A stretch of 64,000 nucleotides of DNA, taken from positions 31,345 to 95,344 of the forward strand of contig NZ_JAGGOT010000018.1 of assembly GCF_018614195.1 (NCBI RefSeq), in the 5' to 3' direction. Positions 52,664 to 60,932 of the stretch are shown piece after piece (within the stretch, counting starts at the first letter, position 1; the number at the start of each line of letters is the position of its first letter). A program made the translations under genes and the position numbers. A model generated the notes under the pieces. The model had not been told where the DNA came from, searched no databases, and saw nothing but the letters and a program-made list of their open reading frames with translations. The DNA comes from Streptomyces sp. ISL-43 (lineage in GTDB: Bacteria; Actinomycetota; Actinomycetes; Streptomycetales; Streptomycetaceae).

Positions 52664-53188
52664 TCAGCGGGCGCTGCGCGACGCCTGCTGGACCGGGATG
52701 CCGCCCCGCACCTTCGCTCCGGGGGACGGGGTGCCGTCGGTCCACGCGTAGACCTCCTTGCCCCGCACCGTGACCTGGTACTGGTAGTAGTCGCGGCACT
52801 CGGGCCGCTCCTCCTCCTGGGTCCCGGCCGGCCACCACTTGGCGGCGAGCTCCCTCCCCGAGGGCTTCTTCGCCGTGCCCGCCGGGCACTGCGGGCCGTC
52901 CAGCGGGGTGGCGCCGAGGGTGAACCGGAGCAACCGGGCCTCACCGCCCGTGCGCGCCTTTATTCGCACGGCGGTCGCGTCCTTCGGCACCCAGTCCGGC
53001 AGCACCCACGACAGCTCCCCGCGCGTCGGGGCGTCGGCCGCCGTCGCGAAGCGCATGCCCTTCTCCTTGTACACCCGGTCGTTGATCGTGTCGGTCAGGG
53101 GATTGGGCGGGAGGTTGGGCAGGGCGATGGCGGCGGTGGCGAGGACTCCCACGGTGGCGGCGGCGATGACGAGAGGGCGGCGGTTCAT
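52664..53188 (-). CDS. Membrane-anchored or secreted protein, unknown
   Basis: The 174-residue product has an N-terminal hydrophobic helix (PLVIAAATVGVLATAAIALP) that can be a signal anchor, then an outside domain with three cysteines and a PDWVPKDATAVRIKARTG segment. Similar proteins are common in Streptomyces with no known role. It converges with the deaminase gene. Confidence 0.65.
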   Translation of the reverse strand: MNRRPLVIAAATVGVLATAAIALPNLPPNPLTDTINDRVYKEKGMRFATAADAPTRGELSWVLPDWVPKDATAVRIKARTGGEARLLRFTLGATPLDGPQCPAGTAKKPSGRELAAKWWPAGTQEEERPECRDYYQYQVTVRGKEVYAWTDGTPSPGAKVRGGIPVQQASRSAR

Positions 53189-53364
53189 GTGTACGAGTAT
53201 TCGTGGCGCGACTTGTAACCCGCGTCCCTCCCGAGTACGAACCGAAACTCTGCCGGAAGGGTGACACCGACTCATACCTGAGTCCCGTCTCTGCCCTTCG
53301 GCAGAGGGCCGGATCCCTTGCGAGGCTCACGCCCGACCCCTTCCGGCCTCGGATAACCGCCGAT

Positions 53365-53826
53365 ATGTCTGTGATGGGTCGCTCGCGGCTCAGGGCCGCC
53401 GCCGAGGCCATCGGCGGGGGTGTCCTCGTCGTGCCGGCGCTCGGGCTCGTCAACCAGGTCGGCGGCTCCCTGCCGGTTCACGCCAAGGTGGGGGTCACAC
53501 TCGCCGCCCTGGTCCTCTTCGTCGGTCGCCGCCTTTATCCGGAGGCGGCGCTGCTCGGCATGGGCGTACTGCTCGGGGTGATGTCCTGCCTCGGCGCCCT
53601 GATGGCCGTGACCGCCTACACGGTCTCCCACCAGCCGACCGGGGCCGGGAGCCGGGCCGCCCTGCGAGGCCGGGCGCCGCCGCCGCGCCGGGGCGGCGAG
53701 GACGACGGCGAACTGCGCGAGAGAGCGGGCCAGGTGCGCGAGGCCACCCGCGAGCCGGCCTCAGTCGATGAACGCAGGTCAGGTGGGTCGATGAGACTCA
53801 AGTCCCCTACGGAATCGGGGACCTGA
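53365..53826 (+). CDS. Small membrane protein, hypothetical
   Basis: The 153-residue frame has two hydrophobic helices (about 13-35 and 38-58) and a third (about 62-82), then a charged tail rich in Arg and Glu. Codon bias is weaker than in neighbours and the ribosome binding site is poor, so the gene is uncertain. No domain is recognised. Confidence 0.35.
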   Translation: MSVMGRSRLRAAAEAIGGGVLVVPALGLVNQVGGSLPVHAKVGVTLAALVLFVGRRLYPEAALLGMGVLLGVMSCLGALMAVTAYTVSHQPTGAGSRAALRGRAPPPRRGGEDDGELRERAGQVREATREPASVDERRSGGSMRLKSPTESGT

Positions 53827-53867
53827 GGGCGATGACGACGAGGCGGGCGCGCGCGGAGGATGGACGC

Positions 53868-54238
53868 ATGTTCCCTACCGTCCTGCGCAATGCCGTCGTC
53901 CACAAAGCCCGACTCGTCGTGACCGCCCTAACCGCCCTAACCGCCCTAACCGCCCTGCTCGCCGACGCGTTCGTCTCCGGCGCGTTCACAGAAACCGTCC
54001 ACCACGCCGGACAAGGACGAACGCCCGCTGGGAGGGCGTGGTTACGTGAACGTCTTCGCCAACTACGCACCCGGCAAGGACGGCAGGGCTCAGCTCGACC
54101 CCCTCGCCGAGGCCGTGGCCCGGCCAACGGGAACGAGGCGGCCGAACATGCCGGACGCGATCAACGCCGAGCAGGACCCGCTGCTTTCCGCCTTCGACCC
54201 GCCCCCGAACGGGTGCGCCCGCCACCCCGGCACCCGGG
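53868..54238 (+). pseudogene. Remnant of an FtsX/MacB-type permease and adjoining debris
   Basis: The ATG at 53868 begins MFPTVLRNAVVHKARLVVTALTAL, close to the N-terminus of FtsX-type ABC permeases, and continues to ADAFVSGAFTETV, which matches the segment after their first helix. The rest of the permease is absent. Four copies of a nine-base unit ACCGCCCTA (about 53922-53957) have expanded the helix. The following 240 bases hold a short frame with NVFANYAPGKDGRAQLDPLAEAV (54046 on) that I do not recognise and which has no start of its own. Confidence 0.5.
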
Positions 54239-54772
54239 GTGGCGCGCGTCGTTAGAGGGTGCGTGCGCAGCCGCCCCGCCCGAACCGCCGCCCCCGCCCA
54301 GGCCCCCGCCCGCGCTTCCTCGCTCGCGCGCGCCGCCGCGGCCGCGGTGGTCGCCGTATCCGCCGCCCTCGCCTGCGCGCCGCCCGCGGCCGCGGCCCCG
54401 GAGGTCCCGGCCGACAAGCCGCTCGTGCTCAGCGGCTGGACGCAGGGGAGCGGCGCGAGTTACGAGTCCTGGACCGCGGCGCGCGGGAACCGTGACACCT
54501 GGCAGTCGTACGGCTTCGACTGGTCGACGGACTACTGCACGACCTCCCCGGACAACCCCTTCGGCTTCCCCTTCCGCATGGCGTGCGCCCGCCACGACTT
54601 CGGTTACCGCAACTACAAGGCGGCGGGGGAGTTCGCGGCCGCCAAGTCCCGGCTGGACGGTATGTTCCACGCCGACCTCAAGCGGGTCTGCGCCCACTAC
54701 TCCGGCGCGCGGAAGGTCTCTTGCGACGGCACCGCGTGGACGTACTACCAGGCGGTCAAGGCCTTCGAATAG
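54239..54772 (+). CDS. Secreted prokaryotic phospholipase A2
   Basis: The 177-residue product has an Ala-rich signal peptide (to about APPAAAA) and the actinomycete phospholipase A2 pattern: YGFDWSTDYCTTSPDNPFGFPFRMACARHDFGYRNY, with the catalytic dyad H119-D120, and later KRVCAHYSGARKVSCDGTAWTYYQAVK. Four cysteines give two disulfides. It hydrolyses the sn-2 ester of phospholipids outside the cell, with calcium. The true start is uncertain, because GTG 54239 and GTG 54263 both give a signal peptide. Confidence 0.85.
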   Translation: MARVVRGCVRSRPARTAAPAQAPARASSLARAAAAAVVAVSAALACAPPAAAAPEVPADKPLVLSGWTQGSGASYESWTAARGNRDTWQSYGFDWSTDYCTTSPDNPFGFPFRMACARHDFGYRNYKAAGEFAAAKSRLDGMFHADLKRVCAHYSGARKVSCDGTAWTYYQAVKAFE

Positions 54773-54942
54773 CCCGTACGCCCCGGCCCGGCACCCGTCA
54801 CCCCGGGTGCGCGGAAGCTGCGGGCCGACGGCCGGCCAGTGGCCGGAATGTGCTTACGCCGCCGCTACCGCAGGCTCGCTAGGTTGCCCTGACCTGCACG
54901 AAAGACCTCCGCGGGGAGGGCTTCGGGGCGGGACGTGAAGAG

Positions 54943-55015
54943 TGCCCCCGGCAGGACTCGAACCTGCGGCCAAGTGCTTAGAAGGCACCTGCTCTATCCA
55001 CTGAGCTACGGGGGC
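54943..55015 (-). tRNA. tRNA-Arg (anticodon TCT)
   Basis: Read on the minus strand, the 73 bases fold as a cloverleaf. The acceptor arm GCCCCCG pairs with CGGGGGC, the D arm is GCTC/GAGC, the anticodon arm GGTGC/GCACT-like holds CTTCTAA with anticodon TCT, and the T arm GCAGG-TTCGAGT-CCTGC follows. Discriminator base A comes from the T at 54943. CCA is not encoded. It reads AGA and AGG codons, which are rare in this genome. Confidence 0.92.
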
Positions 55016-55338
55016 CGGAAGGTGGCCGTGGTGGCCTGGAGCCCCTGGGTGGGGGTGGGACTGTGGTCCGTGCCGGGTCAAGGATAGGGCTCCGGTTGCC
55101 TTGTCCCGGTTGCTTCACTCGCGTGCCACGATGTGGAGGTTCGGTGAAGCGGTCCCGATAATCGCAGGCAGGTGCGATTCTCGCACCGCTTTTGCGCCGT
55201 GGCGCCCTGGGTGTTGTGCACTCGTTATGCCTGCGCCCCACTCGTCCGCACTGTCCAGGATGTCCCACTGGAGTCGCGGTCGGCGCGCAGAGGACGTATA
55301 AGCTTCAAAAATGGTCCTAAATTGGGCATTCTTCGCAT
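55016..55338. other. Promoter region upstream of dynA
   Basis: No gene is supported in this 323-base region. An AT-rich run at about 55296-55330 (GTATAAGCTTC...CCTAAATTGGG) is the likely promoter of the dynA-dynB operon, and the left part lies upstream of the tRNA gene, which is read leftward. Confidence 0.5.
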
Positions 55339-56964
55339 GTGGTGACCTTGGATGTTCGGCCTCAGCTGCTCGATGCCCTGTCCGCCCTGCGCGACCGGGT
55401 CGCGTCCGTGCGTCTGCCGCTGCCCCTGCCCGGCGCCCCCCGCGCCCGCCAGACCAGAGCCGAGCTGCTCGCGCAGCTCGACGACTACCTTGTACCCCGG
55501 CTGAAGGCGCCGGAGGCGCCGCTGCTCGCTGTCGTCGGCGGGTCCACCGGAGCCGGTAAGTCCACCCTCGTCAACTCCCTCGTAGGGCGCCAAGTGAGTG
55601 AAGCCGGGGTACTCCGGCCCACGACGCGCACCCCCGTGCTTGTCTGCCATCCGGATGATCATCACTGGTTCGCCGGGATGCGGGTGCTTCCCGACCTGAT
55701 GCGCGTCTGGGCTCCGCAGGGCGATGAGGACCCCCTGCCGACGGCCCGCAAGACCCCCCGCAAGCAAGCCGACGGCCACGGGTACGCCACCCGCGAAGTA
55801 CGCATCGAGACCGTCTCCACCCTGCCCCGCGGCCTCGCCATCCTCGACGCCCCCGACATCGACTCCCTCGTCGTCGACAACCGGACGCTCGCCGCCGAAC
55901 TCATCTGCGCCGCCGACGTCTGGGTCATGGTCACCACCGCCTCGCGATACGCCGACGCCGTGCCCTGGCACCTCCTGCGCACCGCCAAGCAGTACAAGGC
56001 CACCCTGATCACCGTCCTCGACCGGGTCCCGCACCAGGTGCTCGCCGAGGTCTCCCGGCAGTACGGGGCCCTGCTCACGCGGGCCGGGCTGGGCGACGTA
56101 CCCCGTTTCACCGTCCCCGAGCTGCCCGAATCGGCCGGCGGGGGCGGGCTCCTGCCCGCCAGCGCCGTCGCTCCGCTGTTCGCCTGGCTCGCCCACCACG
56201 CGCAGGATCCGGCCGCCCGGCAGTACGCCGTCGGGCGTACCGCGCTCGGCGCGCTCGACTCCCTCGGGCGCCGGATGCCGGAGCTCGCCTCGGCCGTCGC
56301 CGCCCAGCACGCTGCCGCCGTACGGCTGACTTCCGCGGTCGAAGACGCGTACAAGAAGGAGGGCAAGAGGGTCCGCAACCGGCTCGACCGCGGCGCCGTC
56401 CTCGCCGGCGACGCGCTGACCCGCTGGCGCGGCTACCCGCTCGACACCAGCGCCGACGAACTCCTCGACTCGCTCGCCGAATCCCTCGCCGCGCTCCTCC
56501 AGTGCGCCGTGGCCGCCGCCGACGAGCGGATCGCCGAGGCCTGGCGGCGCGAGCCGGCCGCGGGCGCCGTCGTACTGCCCGCCCCCGACCGGGAGGCGGC
56601 GGAACGTATCGGCATGGCGGTACGGCGCTGGCGGCGGGTGCTGGAGGAACTCGCCGAGGAGGAGGTGGCGCGGCAGGAGAAGCAGCCCGCGCCCGACCCC
56701 GACGGGGTCGCCGCCCTGCTGGTCGCCGCCCTCCTCGGCGGCAAGCGGGCCCGCCCGGCGGGGGAGAAGCTCGCCGAACGGATCGGCGTACAAGCCGCCG
56801 TACGCCTGCGTGACCGGGGCGGCGAACTGGTCGGCGAACACCTAGACCAGGTGCTGCGCGCCGAACGCGACCGCCGCCTCGCCCCGATCGAGGCGCTCGA
56901 AGTGAGCCCCGAACCCCAGGCCGAGCTGATCGCCGCCCTGTCCGTACTGCAGAAGGAGAGGTGA
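55339..56964 (+). CDS. dynA: Dynamin-like GTPase DynA
   Basis: Streptomyces DynA and DynB are bacterial dynamins that stabilise FtsZ rings during sporulation septation. The 541-residue product has the G1 P-loop [17 protein letters not shown] (about residues 66-82), a G3 region LDAPDIDSL and a G4-like segment VLDRV. A long helical part with no membrane helix follows, typical of the stalk. The pair with a second, membrane-bound dynamin and ssbB downstream agrees with the dynAB locus as I remember it from Streptomyces venezuelae. GTG start with no clear ribosome binding site. Confidence 0.75.
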   Translation: MVTLDVRPQLLDALSALRDRVASVRLPLPLPGAPRARQTRAELLAQLDDYLVPRLKAPEAPLLAVVGGSTGAGKSTLVNSLVGRQVSEAGVLRPTTRTPVLVCHPDDHHWFAGMRVLPDLMRVWAPQGDEDPLPTARKTPRKQADGHGYATREVRIETVSTLPRGLAILDAPDIDSLVVDNRTLAAELICAADVWVMVTTASRYADAVPWHLLRTAKQYKATLITVLDRVPHQVLAEVSRQYGALLTRAGLGDVPRFTVPELPESAGGGGLLPASAVAPLFAWLAHHAQDPAARQYAVGRTALGALDSLGRRMPELASAVAAQHAAAVRLTSAVEDAYKKEGKRVRNRLDRGAVLAGDALTRWRGYPLDTSADELLDSLAESLAALLQCAVAAADERIAEAWRREPAAGAVVLPAPDREAAERIGMAVRRWRRVLEELAEEEVARQEKQPAPDPDGVAALLVAALLGGKRARPAGEKLAERIGVQAAVRLRDRGGELVGEHLDQVLRAERDRRLAPIEALEVSPEPQAELIAALSVLQKER

Positions 56965-56968
56965 CTCG

Positions 56969-58795
56969 GTGACCGCCTTGACCGACCGAACCGACGACCG
57001 CTGGGACGACGGGCTCATCGCACGCTCGCGCCCCCGCGCCACCGACGACGACTGGCCCGCGACCGGCGACGACGAGGGCGACGAGGCACTCGTCCGGGCG
57101 GTCTCCGGCGCCGGAAGCGACGGCGGCAAGGCACCCGCGCCCCCGCCCAGTCCCGAGGCGCAGGCGCTGCGCGTCCGCCTCGAAGCGCTGCGCCAGCTCA
57201 TCGGGCTGTCCCGGACCCGGATCCTCGACGGCAAGACCCTCGCCGAGGCCGGACGGGTACTGGACGAGGCGGCCGCACGGCGCGGACTGTCGGCGCAGCA
57301 CACGGTCGTCGCCATCGCCGGCGCCACCGGAAGCGGCAAGTCCACCCTCTTCAATTCACTCGCCGGAGTGCAGATCTCCGAGACGGGGCTGCGCAGGCCG
57401 ACGACCGCCGCACCCATCGCGTGCAGCTGGTCCGACGGCGCGGCGGGCCTGCTCGACCGGCTGGAGATCCCCGGACGGCTGCGCCGCCGCCCCCGCGAGA
57501 CCTCGGAAGCCGAGGCGCTGCGCGGAATGGTCCTCGTCGACCTGCCCGACCTGGACTCGGCTGTCGGCGCGCACCGTGACCACGTGGACCGGGTACTGGC
57601 GCTGGTCGACGCCGTGGTGTGGGTGGTGGACCCGGAGAAGTACGCGGACGCCGTGCTGCACGAGCGGTACCTGCGGCCGCTGGCCGGGCACGCGGAGGTG
57701 ACCTTCGTCGTGCTGAACCAGGTGGACCGGCTGCCTGGCGAGGCCGCGGACCTCGTACTGGACGACCTGCGCAGGCTCCTCGACGACGACGGGATCGCCC
57801 TCGGCGAGCACGACGAGCCCGGAGCCACCGTCCTCGGGATTTCCGCTCTTACGGGTGAAGGAGTCGGGGAACTGCGCGAGCTCCTCGGACAGTTCACCCA
57901 GGAGAAGGGTGCCGCGACCCGGCGGATCTCCGCCGACGTCGACAAGGCCGCCGCGCGCCTGCGGCCGCTCTACGTCGCCGACGGCCACGCCGGCCCGGAG
58001 ATCGGCGAGGCGGCGCGCGCCGAGTTCGAGGACCGGCTCGCCGAAGCGGTCGGAGCGTATGCGGCCGGGCTCGCCGCCGAACGGGCCTGGCGGCGCAATG
58101 CCGGAAAGGCCTGCGGCACCCCGTGGCTGCGCCTGTGGCGGTGGTACGAGAGCCGGCGCTCCCCGCGCTCGCTGGCCGGCCTCGCCGCCCTGGCGGCGAT
58201 CGGACGCTCCCCGTTGGCCCCCGAGGCGCCGGTCGAGGAGGAGGTGACGGCCCGCCAGCGCGTTGAGCAGGCCGTGCGGACCGTCGCCGACGAGGCGGTC
58301 CTCGGCCTGCCCGACCCGTGGGCGCAGGCCGTACGGGAGACCGCGGTACGCGGCGCCGGCGGGCTCCCGGAGGCGCTGGACGAGATCGCGGTGACCCTGG
58401 GCGCGGCGGTCACGCTGCCCAGCGTCAAGCCTCCGCGGCCCTCCTGGTGGCCGGCGGCCGTGCTCGCGCAGGCGGCCATGACACTGCTCCAGATCTACGG
58501 CGGGCTCTGGCTGGTCGGACAGATCGCCGGGGTCCTGGAGCCGAGCCTGATGCCGCCGGTGCTTCTGATGGTGGCGGGCATCGTCGGCGGACCGCTGGTG
58601 GAGTGGGCCTGCTCGATCGGGGCCAGGGGCCCGGCGAGGCGGTACGGGCAGGACGCGGAGCGGCGGCTGCGGCAGGCCGCGGCCGGCTGCGGGCGAGCCC
58701 GGGTGCTGGAGCCGGTGGCGGCCGAGCTTCTGCGCTACCGGGAGGTGCGCGAGCAGTACGCGACGGTGGCGAAGTTGTCCACAACCCGTCAGTAA
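56969..58795 (+). CDS. dynB: Dynamin-like GTPase DynB with membrane helices
   Basis: The 608-residue product has the P-loop AGATGSGKSTLFNSLAG (about 117-133), G3 LVDLPDLDS, a G4 motif NQVDRLP and helical stalk regions. Two hydrophobic helices near the C-terminus (about 495-515 and 525-545, WWPAAVLAQAAMTLLQIYGGLWLVGQ and LMPPVLLMVAGIVGGPLVEW) anchor it to the membrane. This matches DynB, which works with DynA in septum formation. It begins five bases after dynA, with AAGGAGAGG as binding site. Confidence 0.8.
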   Translation: MTALTDRTDDRWDDGLIARSRPRATDDDWPATGDDEGDEALVRAVSGAGSDGGKAPAPPPSPEAQALRVRLEALRQLIGLSRTRILDGKTLAEAGRVLDEAAARRGLSAQHTVVAIAGATGSGKSTLFNSLAGVQISETGLRRPTTAAPIACSWSDGAAGLLDRLEIPGRLRRRPRETSEAEALRGMVLVDLPDLDSAVGAHRDHVDRVLALVDAVVWVVDPEKYADAVLHERYLRPLAGHAEVTFVVLNQVDRLPGEAADLVLDDLRRLLDDDGIALGEHDEPGATVLGISALTGEGVGELRELLGQFTQEKGAATRRISADVDKAAARLRPLYVADGHAGPEIGEAARAEFEDRLAEAVGAYAAGLAAERAWRRNAGKACGTPWLRLWRWYESRRSPRSLAGLAALAAIGRSPLAPEAPVEEEVTARQRVEQAVRTVADEAVLGLPDPWAQAVRETAVRGAGGLPEALDEIAVTLGAAVTLPSVKPPRPSWWPAAVLAQAAMTLLQIYGGLWLVGQIAGVLEPSLMPPVLLMVAGIVGGPLVEWACSIGARGPARRYGQDAERRLRQAAAGCGRARVLEPVAAELLRYREVREQYATVAKLSTTRQ

Positions 58796-58932
58796 TCCAC
58801 AGGCTCCGGCGGATTCCGGCGCATCTTGCCAGCATGGTCGTACCTCGTGCGGATGGTCCGGACGGGTACGGAATGCGGGTCGGTCCGGCGCTTCGTCGAG
58901 TGCGCGGCCGCGACCCCGGGAGGACGGCCGGG

Positions 58933-59340
58933 ATGAATGACACCCAGGTGACGCTGGTGGGCTACGTGGCCACGCAGATCGAATACAAGGAGACGCCGAG
59001 CGGCCCCGCGGCCCGCTTCCGCTTCGCGGTGACCCCGAGGTACTTCGACCGCAAGAAGGAGGCCTGGGCGGACGCGCCCACCAGCTTCTACACGGTGTGG
59101 GCCCGGCGCGGCCTCGCCGTGAACCTCGCCGGATCCGTTTCCGTCGGCGAACCGCTGGTGGTCCACGGGCGGCTGCGGGTGCGCGAGGACCCGCCCGACG
59201 GGGAGGGGAACAAGTGGTTCTCGGCGCAGATCGACGCGACCGCCATCGGGCACGACCTGAACCGCGGTACGGCGGCCTTCCGTCGGGTCGTCAGGACGGA
59301 CACACCGCTGATGGGTACTCAGAAGGCGGCGGTGGTCTGA
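58933..59340 (+). CDS. ssbB: Single-stranded DNA-binding protein SsbB
   Basis: The 135-residue OB-fold protein begins MNDTQVTLVGYVATQIEYKETPSG and has the SSB core strands (FRFAVTPRYFDRKKEAWADAPTSFYTVWARRGLAVNLAGSVSVGEPLVVHGRL) but lacks the acidic DDDIPF-type tail of the main SSB. This fits the second, sporulation-linked SsbB of Streptomyces. It follows dynAB by 137 bases on the same strand. Confidence 0.82.
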   Translation: MNDTQVTLVGYVATQIEYKETPSGPAARFRFAVTPRYFDRKKEAWADAPTSFYTVWARRGLAVNLAGSVSVGEPLVVHGRLRVREDPPDGEGNKWFSAQIDATAIGHDLNRGTAAFRRVVRTDTPLMGTQKAAVV

Positions 59341-59408
59341 GTGTTCGAGGAGGCTAGGATTCCCCGGTACTCACGGGCACCTGGGCCTTCGGCCCGAAGG
59401 GGAAGACT

Positions 59409-60800
59409 GTGTCGATTGCCGTTCCCGCATCCTCCGCTCCTGCTCCCGCTCCTGTTCCGGCTCCTTCTACCGATCCTGTCGCCGCTGTCGCACCTGCCGT
59501 CGCCGTGCTCGCCGACCCGGCCGTCACTCCTGCCGCGGTGCCGGCTCCCGGTACGGTCTTCGCCTTCGCTCCGGCCCCTCCGTCCGCGCGCGCCACGCTC
59601 GGCACGGCCATACGAGGCTCCGCGCGCCGGCCGCTCGCCATGGCGCTGCTCGCCGCCGCGCTGGCGGCGGCGCCGGGGGCCCGGGCGGCCGCCGACAGCG
59701 GCCCGGTCGCACCACGGGCCCCGGAGGGCGCGAGCGCCGTGCTGGACGGGCTGAAGACCTACGGGCAGGCGGTCCTGCGCGGCGCGGACGGCTCGGTGCG
59801 GCAGATTCCGGCCGGCCTGTACGAGATGAGGGTCGACGGCGGCGGGATGCTCCAGACGTACGGAGTCGGCGTCGCGGGCAACTCGCAGCCCCAGACCCGG
59901 TACACGGAGAGCGGGTGGAGCGGTACGCCGCTCGCCGGGAACGACGAGGCGGGCCGCATCCGCTGGGTCCTGGAACACTCCTACCCCCAGCTGAACGACC
60001 TGGCCGGGCTCGCCAAGGCGGCCGGGGCGGCCGCGCTCACCGCGGAGAGCGCGGCCGCCGGCACCCAGGTGGCCATCTGGCGGCTGGCCGACGGCGTGCA
60101 CGTGGAAGCGGCCGACCCGCAGGCGGAGAAGCTGGCCGACTACCTCCAGCGGGAGGCGGGCCGGCTGCCGGAGCCGCCGGCCTCGCTCGCGGTGGACCCG
60201 GGCGAGGTGTCGGGGCCGCTGGGCACCCGGATCGGGCCCGTCACCGTGCGGACGAGCGCGCACAGCGTGAGCGTGACCCCGGACGCGGCGGCCGTGGCCA
60301 TGGGGGTGCGGGTGGTGGACGCCGAGGGACGGCCGGTCTCCGCCGCCGCCAACGGGAGCAATCTGTACTTCGAGGTGCCGGCGGGGACGCCGGACGGCAC
60401 CGCCTCGGTCACCGTCCGCGGCTCCACCCGGGTACCGGTGGGGCGGGTCTTCACGAGCGGGATCCCGGCGCAGGTCCAGATCGTCGCCGGCTCCAGCGAG
60501 TCCGCCGCCGCGGCCACGGCGACGGCGCGGTGGCCGCAGGTTCCCGACGTCCAGCCGGCCGGTGTCGCGAGCTCGGGCACGGCGGTGACGACGCTCGGCG
60601 GGCTGTCCGCACCCGCCCCGGCGGCGGGCCCGGACACCTCGGAGGAGCGGCTGGCCTCCAGCGGCAGCTCGGCGGCCACCCCGGTGATCGCCTCCCTGGC
60701 GGTGGGCCTGGTGGTCCTGGGCGGCCTGGTCGTCCTGCTCCTGCGCAAGCGGCCCCTGGAGGAGGACGCCGCCCCCGCGCGGGGGCCGGCCCCCGAATAG
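59409..60800 (+). CDS. Thioester-domain-like cell wall protein lacking the reactive cysteine
   Basis: The 463-residue product resembles Streptomyces TQxA/thioester-domain surface proteins: AGLYEMRVDGGGMLQTY, then YTESGWSGTPL, a RIRWVLEHSYPQLNDLAGLAK segment, and TAESAAAGTQVAIWRLADG with the thioester Gln. The usual Cys of the QTYCxD position is Gly (G152), and no cysteine occurs in the whole protein, so no thioester can form. Beta-rich repeats follow. The end has LASSG near residue 415, a membrane helix (PVIASLAVGLVVLGGLVVLLL) and basic residues, a weak form of the LAxTG sorting signal. The start is uncertain: about 70 residues of Ala/Pro-rich sequence precede the signal-like segment. Confidence 0.75.
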   Translation: MSIAVPASSAPAPAPVPAPSTDPVAAVAPAVAVLADPAVTPAAVPAPGTVFAFAPAPPSARATLGTAIRGSARRPLAMALLAAALAAAPGARAAADSGPVAPRAPEGASAVLDGLKTYGQAVLRGADGSVRQIPAGLYEMRVDGGGMLQTYGVGVAGNSQPQTRYTESGWSGTPLAGNDEAGRIRWVLEHSYPQLNDLAGLAKAAGAAALTAESAAAGTQVAIWRLADGVHVEAADPQAEKLADYLQREAGRLPEPPASLAVDPGEVSGPLGTRIGPVTVRTSAHSVSVTPDAAAVAMGVRVVDAEGRPVSAAANGSNLYFEVPAGTPDGTASVTVRGSTRVPVGRVFTSGIPAQVQIVAGSSESAAAATATARWPQVPDVQPAGVASSGTAVTTLGGLSAPAPAAGPDTSEERLASSGSSAATPVIASLAVGLVVLGGLVVLLLRKRPLEEDAAPARGPAPE

Positions 60801-60932
60801 CGAAGGGCCCCGGCCCCGGCCCCGGGCCCCGGACCCCGGGCCCGGACCCCGACCCGGACCGCGTCGGGCCTGCTCATGGGCCGGGTGGCCGCGGCGCTGG
60901 TTCGGAGGCGGGTGCGCGGGTAGAGGCAGGAG

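Noticed and set aside
55101..55301. A 66-codon frame upstream of dynA
   Set aside because: It has poor codon bias, no ribosome binding site and no recognisable sequence. The region is better read as a promoter.
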